Below are positions 59,398 through 64,000 of a stretch of 64,000 bases of DNA, one piece after another (positions within the stretch are counted from its first letter, which is position 1; the number at the start of each line of letters is the position of its first letter). Where the stretch lies: assembly GCF_000374625.1 (NCBI RefSeq), contig NZ_KB894771.1, positions 1 to 64,000 of the forward strand. The letters run 5' to 3'. A model generated the notes under the pieces. The model had not been told where the DNA came from. It saw nothing but the letters and a program-made list of their open reading frames with translations, and did not search any database. Source of the stretch: Allobrachymonas chironomi DSM 19884. Lineage in GTDB: Bacteria; Pseudomonadota; Gammaproteobacteria; Burkholderiales; Burkholderiaceae_C. The position numbers and the translations under genes were made by a program.

Positions 59398-60762
59398 TCA
59401 GATCACGCCCTGGCCCAGCATGGCATCGGCCACCTTGACGAAACCGGCGATATTGGCACCGTTCACGTAGTTGACGCGGCTGCGCGGAGCCGTATTGCCA
59501 TTCTCGGCACCGTGCTGCACGCAGCTGATGTGGATGTCCTTCATGATTTCCTGCAGGCGGGCGTCCACTTCCGGGGCACCCCAGTACAGGCGCTGCGCAC
59601 CCTGGGCCATTTCCAGGCCGGAAACGGCGACGCCGCCAGCGTTGCTGGCCTTGCCCGGAGCGTACAGCACGCTGCCCGAGCCCAGGAACACGTCAATCGC
59701 TTCCAGCGTGCTGGGCATGTTGGCACCTTCGGCCACGCAGCTCACGCCGTTCTTCACCAGTTCGCGTGCGTCTTCGCCATTCAGCTCGTTCTGGGTGGCA
59801 CAGGGCAGGGCGATGTCCACCGGGATATGCCAGGGCTTCTTGCCGGCGTGGTACTGCAGGCCGAAGGCTTCGGCAAATTCGACCAGGCGGCCGCGCTTGA
59901 CGTTCTTCAGCTCCATCAGGGCCAGCAGTTTTTCCGGGTTGAAGCCGTCCGGATCGTAGACGGTACCGTCGGAGTCGGAGCAGGTCACCACCCGCGCACC
60001 ATGGTGCATGGCCTTCTCGATGGCGTACTGGGCCACGTTGCCGGAGCCGGAGACCGACACGGTCATGCCCTCGATGGACTTGCCGGCGTGGTTCAGCATG
60101 GCTTCGACAAAGTAGACCAGGCCATAACCGGTGGCTTCCGGACGGATCAGGCTGCCGCCAAAGCTCAGGCCACGACCGGTGAACACGGTACCGTTGTTGT
60201 TGGTCAGCTTCTTCATCATGCCGTTCATGAAGCCGACTTCACGGGCACCCACGCCGATGTCGCCAGCCGGCACGTCGGTGTCGGGGCCGATATGGCGGTA
60301 CAGCTCGGAAATCAGGGCATGGCAGAAGCGCATCACTTCGGCATCGCTGCGGCCCTTGGGATCGAAATCGGAACCGCCCTTGCCGCCACCCATGGGCAGC
60401 GTGGTCAGGGCGTTCTTGAAGGTTTGCTCGAACGCCAGGAACTTCAGGATCGACAGGTTCACCGAAGGGTGAAAGCGCATGCCGCCCTTGTACGGGCCGA
60501 TGGCGTTGTTGTGCTGGATGCGGAAGGCCCGGTTGACCTGCACCTGGCCCTTGTCATCCATCCAGGTCACGCGGAACTGGATCACGCGCTCGGGTTCGCA
60601 CAGGCGCTCCAGCAGGCCCTGCTGGCCGTAGCGCGGGTTCTTTTCGATGAAGGGCCACAGGCTGCCCAGTACTTCGTGGACGGCTTGCAGGAATTCCGGC
60701 TGCTGGGGGTCGCGCTTGCGGAGCTTGATCAGGAAATCGTCGAGGGAAGCAATCTGTGCCAT
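59398..60762 (-). CDS. gdhA: NADP-specific glutamate dehydrogenase
   Basis: 454 residues from ATG 60762 (MAQIASLDDFLIKL), the usual N-terminus; a 10-codon longer frame is rejected. Substrate-binding and catalytic segments PYKGGMRFHPSVN, LPMGGGKGGSDFDPKG and PAGDIGVGAREVGFM are intact. Coenzyme domain with GSGNVAQYA. It makes glutamate from 2-oxoglutarate and ammonia. Its leader holds a terminator-like hairpin. Confidence 0.95.
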   Translation of the reverse strand: MAQIASLDDFLIKLRKRDPQQPEFLQAVHEVLGSLWPFIEKNPRYGQQGLLERLCEPERVIQFRVTWMDDKGQVQVNRAFRIQHNNAIGPYKGGMRFHPSVNLSILKFLAFEQTFKNALTTLPMGGGKGGSDFDPKGRSDAEVMRFCHALISELYRHIGPDTDVPAGDIGVGAREVGFMNGMMKKLTNNNGTVFTGRGLSFGGSLIRPEATGYGLVYFVEAMLNHAGKSIEGMTVSVSGSGNVAQYAIEKAMHHGARVVTCSDSDGTVYDPDGFNPEKLLALMELKNVKRGRLVEFAEAFGLQYHAGKKPWHIPVDIALPCATQNELNGEDARELVKNGVSCVAEGANMPSTLEAIDVFLGSGSVLYAPGKASNAGGVAVSGLEMAQGAQRLYWGAPEVDARLQEIMKDIHISCVQHGAENGNTAPRSRVNYVNGANIAGFVKVADAMLGQGVI

Positions 60763-60790
60763 GGTCTTGAATCGAAAAGTGAATAGGGAC

Positions 60791-60818
60791 AAAAAAGCCG
60801 GCAGTTACATCCGCCGGC
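60791..60818 (-). promoter_or_regulatory. Terminator-like hairpin in the gdhA leader
   Basis: On the minus strand GCCGGC / GCCGGC enclose a 10-base loop and T6 follows, ending 28 bases before the gdhA start. A TATAAT sequence (minus strand, about 60866-60871) further upstream could be its -10 element, so transcripts would have to pass this hairpin. It may be an attenuator or a second terminator for prlC. Confidence 0.5.
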
Positions 60819-60909
60819 ATCAGCAAGCCCTTGTGAGGTGTGTATGACCTTTAAGGATACAGCAATAATTATAGGCATCCCATCCGGTCATGAAACGTTA
60901 CAGAGCAAG

Positions 60910-60947
60910 AAAAATCGGGCACTGTATCTTGTGGTATACGGTGCCCG
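60910..60947 (-). terminator. Intrinsic terminator of prlC
   Basis: On the minus strand the stem CGGGCACCGTAT / ATACAGTGCCCG (one mismatch) is followed by ATTTTTC. It begins 7 bases after the prlC stop. Confidence 0.8.
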
Positions 60948-60953
60948 ACAGGC

Positions 60954-63014
60954 TCAGGCGGCAACAGCGGCTTCTGTCATGCCCTGGTGGCGCAGCAGGG
61001 CGTCCACCGAAGGTTCACGGCCGCGGAACGCCTTGAACGATTCCATCGCCGGGCGGCTGCCACCGACCTCAAGCACTTCCTCGCGGTAGCGGCGCGCCGT
61101 CGACGGATCCGGGCTGCCATCGGCTGCGGCGGTTTCCTCGAAGGCGGCATAGGCATCGGCACTCAGCACCTCGGCCCACTTGTAGCTGTAATAGCCTGCA
61201 GCATAGCCGCCGGCAAAGATGTGGCTGAAGGTGTTGGCCATGCGGTTGTAGGCCGGGGTCGGCAGCACGGCCACTTCTTCGCGTACCTGGCGCAGCAGGG
61301 GCATCACGTCGGCAGGCGGTGTCTCCTGGCTGTGCAGCAGCATGTCGAACAGGGCAAATTCGACCTGACGCAGTGTCTGCATGCCGCTCTGGAAATTTTT
61401 TGCTGCCAGCATGCGCTCGAACAGCGCGCGCGGCAGCGGCTCGCCAGTGTCCACATGGGCTGTCATGTTCTGCAGCACATGCCATTCCCAGCAGAAGTTT
61501 TCCATGAACTGGCTGGGCAATTCGACCGCATCCCATTCGACACCGTTGATGCCGGAGACATCATGTTCGTTGATGCGTGTCAGCATGTGGTGCAGGCCGT
61601 GACCGGCTTCGTGGAACAGGGTGATCACGTCATCGTGCGTGAGCAGCGGCGGCTTGCCGTTGACGCCGGCGGCAAAGTTGCACACCAGATGGGCCACCGG
61701 GGTTTGCAGCCGGGCGCTGTCGGGGCGTTGCCAGCGGTCGCGCACGCCATCCATCCAGGCACCGCCACGCTTGCCGTTGCGCGCTGGCGGATCCAGGTAG
61801 AACTGGCCGACCAGCTGGCCATCACGTTCCAGCCGGTAGAACTCGACGCTGTCATGCCAGACCGGGGCCTGGTCGCGCGTGATGCGCAGGTCGAACAGGT
61901 TCTCGACGATGCGGAACAGGCCGGCCATGACCTTGGGCGCGGTGAAATACGGTTTCACGTCCTGCTCGCTGAAGGCGTAGCGCGCTTCCTTGAGCTTTTC
62001 GCTGACATAGGTCCAGTCCCACGGTTGCGGATCGGCCAAACCAAGCTGCTCACTGGCAAACTGGCGCAGGTCGGCCACATCGCGTTCGGCATGCGGGCGC
62101 GCCTTGGCCGCCAGATCGCGCAGGAAGGCGATGACCTGTTCCGGCGTGTCAGCCATCTTGGGCACCAGCGAGACTTCGGCAAAGTTGCGGTAGCCCAGCA
62201 GCTGCGATTCCTCCTGGCGCAGCGCCAGGATCTCGGCCATGATGGCCGAGTTGTCAAAACGGCTGGCATCGCCTTCGGCCTGGTCGGAGGCACGCGTGGT
62301 GTAGGCGCGGTAGAGCTTTTCACGCAATGCGCTGCTGTGCGCAAATTGCATCAGCGGCAGGTAGACCGGCAGCTTCAGCGTCAGTTTGCAGCCTTCGCGG
62401 CCTTCGGCTTCTGCCGCTGCGCGGGTGGCATCGATCACGTCCTGCGGCACGCCATCCAGCTCGTCGGCATTCACATACAGCGCCCAGTGGTCGGTGGCAT
62501 CCAGCGCGTTTTCGCTGAACTTCTGCAGCAGCGTGGCCATGCGTTCCTGGATTTCGGCATAGCGCTGCTTGTCGGCCCCCTGCAGCTCGGCGCCGCTGAG
62601 CACAAAGCCGCGCAGGGCGTTCTTCAGGGCCTGCTGCTGCTCGGTGGTCAGGGTGGCGGGATCGATGGCCTTGTACCTGGCGTACAGGCGTTCGTCGGCG
62701 CCCAGGCGGGTCCAGAAGTCGGAAATCGCCGGCAGCATGGTGTTGTAGGCAGCACGCAGCTCGGGCGTGTCGCACACGCTCTTGAGATGGCCGACCGTGC
62801 CCCAGGCGCGGCCCAGGCGTTCGGTGGCGACATCGAGTGTGGCCGAGAGCTGCAGCCAGTCGGCCGGAAAATCGTCCGCCGTGACCGTGGTCAGAGCCTG
62901 GTCGGCAGCGGCCAGCAGTTGTTCGATGGCGGGTTGCACATGTTCGGGGCGCACCTGGTCAAACAGGGGCAGGCCGTCGAACTGGAGGAGGGGGTTGGAA
63001 GCAGGAGAAGTCAT
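60954..63014 (-). CDS. prlC: Oligopeptidase A (M3 metallopeptidase)
   Basis: 686 residues. The zinc motif HEAGH has His468, Glu469 and His472 (TLFHEAGHGLHHML) and the downstream Glu is in the segment NGVEWDAVELPSQFMENFCWE. The length matches PrlC (680 in E. coli). It is cytosolic and degrades cleaved signal peptides and other short peptides. Confidence 0.96.
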   Translation of the reverse strand: MTSPASNPLLQFDGLPLFDQVRPEHVQPAIEQLLAAADQALTTVTADDFPADWLQLSATLDVATERLGRAWGTVGHLKSVCDTPELRAAYNTMLPAISDFWTRLGADERLYARYKAIDPATLTTEQQQALKNALRGFVLSGAELQGADKQRYAEIQERMATLLQKFSENALDATDHWALYVNADELDGVPQDVIDATRAAAEAEGREGCKLTLKLPVYLPLMQFAHSSALREKLYRAYTTRASDQAEGDASRFDNSAIMAEILALRQEESQLLGYRNFAEVSLVPKMADTPEQVIAFLRDLAAKARPHAERDVADLRQFASEQLGLADPQPWDWTYVSEKLKEARYAFSEQDVKPYFTAPKVMAGLFRIVENLFDLRITRDQAPVWHDSVEFYRLERDGQLVGQFYLDPPARNGKRGGAWMDGVRDRWQRPDSARLQTPVAHLVCNFAAGVNGKPPLLTHDDVITLFHEAGHGLHHMLTRINEHDVSGINGVEWDAVELPSQFMENFCWEWHVLQNMTAHVDTGEPLPRALFERMLAAKNFQSGMQTLRQVEFALFDMLLHSQETPPADVMPLLRQVREEVAVLPTPAYNRMANTFSHIFAGGYAAGYYSYKWAEVLSADAYAAFEETAAADGSPDPSTARRYREEVLEVGGSRPAMESFKAFRGREPSVDALLRHQGMTEAAVAA

Positions 63015-63032
63015 GTAGGGCAGTGTAGGGGC

Positions 63033-63055
63033 AAAAGCCGGCGCTTCAAGCCGGC
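63033..63055 (-). terminator. Terminator-like hairpin between folD and prlC
   Basis: On the minus strand GCCGGC / GCCGGC with a 7-base loop is followed by TTTTGCCCC. It lies about 30 bases after the folD stop and just before the prlC start, so it probably ends folD transcripts. Confidence 0.6.
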
Positions 63056-63086
63056 CCTGCCTGCAAACCCTGCCCCTGGCGCTGGC

Positions 63087-63938
63087 TTAACCGGCAGCGC
63101 GCTCGGCCGATTCGATGGTGTTGACCAGCAGCATGGTGATGGTCATCGGGCCGACACCGCCCGGCACCGGGGTGATGTAGCCGGCGACTTCCTTGACGCC
63201 GTCAAAATCGACGTCGCCGCACAGCTTGCCTTCGTCGTTGCGGTTCATGCCGACGTCGATCACCACCGCGCCGGGCTTGACCATGTCGGCGGTCACCACA
63301 TTGCGCTTGCCGACAGCGGCCACGATCACATCGGCCTGCAGGGTCTGTGCCTTGAGGTCGGCGGTGGCACTGTGGCAGATGGTCACGGTGGCGCTGCGCG
63401 ACAGCAGCATCAGCGCCATCGGCTTGCCGACGATGTTGCTGCGACCGATGACGACGGCGTGCTTGCCGCGCAGGTCATAGCCGATGCTGTCCAGCATCTT
63501 CATGCAGCCGTACGGCGTGCAGGGCTGGAAGCCGGGCATGCCGGTCATCAGGGCACCGGCGCTGGCAATGTGGAAGCCGTCCACGTCCTTGGCCGGGCTG
63601 ATCGCCTCGATCACCTTTTGCGCGTCGATATGCGCCGGCAGGGGCAGCTGGACCAGGATGCCGTGGATCGACGGGTCGTTGTTGAGCGCCTCGACACGGG
63701 CCAGCAGCTCGGCTTCGGTCATGGCCGCATCGTATTTTTCAAGTACGGAGTGCAGGCCGTTGTCTTCGCAGGCCTTGACCTTGTTGCGCACATAGACCTG
63801 GCTGGCCGGGTTGTCTCCCACCAGAATCACGGCCAGGCCCGGAGTCACGCCACGCGCCTTGAGCGCGGCGGCGCGTTCGGCCACTTCGGTGCGGAGCTGT
63901 CGGGAAAGGGCGTTGCCATCGATGATCTGTGCTGTCAT
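63087..63938 (-). CDS. folD: Methylenetetrahydrofolate dehydrogenase/cyclohydrolase
   Basis: 283 residues. Conserved segments are [16 protein letters not shown] (with the catalytic Lys of the YxxxK type), [28 protein letters not shown] and [16 protein letters not shown] bifunctional enzyme for one-carbon units (5,10-methylene- to 10-formyl-tetrahydrofolate). Confidence 0.97.
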   Translation of the reverse strand: MTAQIIDGNALSRQLRTEVAERAAALKARGVTPGLAVILVGDNPASQVYVRNKVKACEDNGLHSVLEKYDAAMTEAELLARVEALNNDPSIHGILVQLPLPAHIDAQKVIEAISPAKDVDGFHIASAGALMTGMPGFQPCTPYGCMKMLDSIGYDLRGKHAVVIGRSNIVGKPMALMLLSRSATVTICHSATADLKAQTLQADVIVAAVGKRNVVTADMVKPGAVVIDVGMNRNDEGKLCGDVDFDGVKEVAGYITPVPGGVGPMTITMLLVNTIESAERAAG

Positions 63939-63964
63939 GTGCGGAATCGTATCGGAAGTGAAAA

Positions 63965-63990
63965 AAAGAAAACCCGCAGCGGGCTGCGGG
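63965..63990 (-). terminator. Intrinsic terminator of a minus-strand gene beyond the window
   Basis: On the minus strand the stem CCCGCAGC / GCTGCGGG is followed by TTTTCTTTTTTT. No gene for it lies inside the window, so it should end a transcript coming from the right. Confidence 0.75.
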
Positions 63991-64000
63991 GGGAGGGGAG

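Overview
This window looks like the chromosome of a GC-rich betaproteobacterium, most likely of the order Neisseriales (Chromobacteriaceae/Laribacter type). That placement is my inference from the housekeeping genes and from the kind of prophage; I ran no database search. Host genes flank a complete Mu-like (transposable) prophage of about 36.5 kb.

Left host arm (1-10010). The 3' end of an IS3-family insertion sequence sits in a trimeric autotransporter adhesin gene, of which only the C-terminal anchor part is visible. Then come an OmpA-like lipoprotein, rlmB, a small lipoprotein and the radical SAM gene ygiQ. On the minus strand lie yhhJ and rbbA, the ABC part of a YhiI-RbbA-YhhJ exporter. 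The upstream gene of that operon, yhiI (HlyD-type membrane fusion protein), is cut in two by the prophage: its C-terminal part is at 9730-10010 and its N-terminal part at 46533-47334, with a 6-bp CAATGG repeat on either side.

Prophage (10011-46532). It belongs to the BcepMu-like group: DDE transposase, ExeA/MuB-type ATPase, Gam, GemA and Mor homologues, Mu-type head genes and a P2-type contractile tail. The layout is unusual. Protease, major head protein and all tail genes run leftward on the minus strand (27794 to 10116). Transposition, regulation, lysis, terminase, portal, MuF and gpG genes run rightward on the plus strand (30474 to 46419). The repressor region lies between the two arms, so the head gene cluster is split and its halves lie 18 kb apart. 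A dyad-like motif (TAAAAGGCTTTAATCG type) lies 24-35 bp before five late genes, with a weaker copy before a sixth, and probably marks the late promoters. The repressor region carries an operator palindrome inside a near-consensus promoter spacer. It also has a translationally coupled repressor/membrane-protein pair that share a duplicated sequence motif. Minus-strand cargo genes lie antisense to the start of the early plus-strand transcript.

Right host arm (46533-64000). After the N-terminal part of yhiI come an outer-membrane efflux factor, a PagL-type lipid A deacylase, an AraC-family regulator, an RGG-tailed DEAD-box helicase with a long structured leader, uvrD, an NlpE-like lipoprotein, an FAD oxidoreductase, pyrD, rpiA, gdhA, prlC and folD, most with clear intrinsic terminators.

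The observations I rate highest are the repressor/membrane-protein motif pair, the late-promoter motif set, a probable frameshift at a G4C6 run near the end of the MuF protein with its toxin-like domain, the inverted phage layout, and the matched sequence blocks at the two phage ends. No tRNA, rRNA or CRISPR array was seen.
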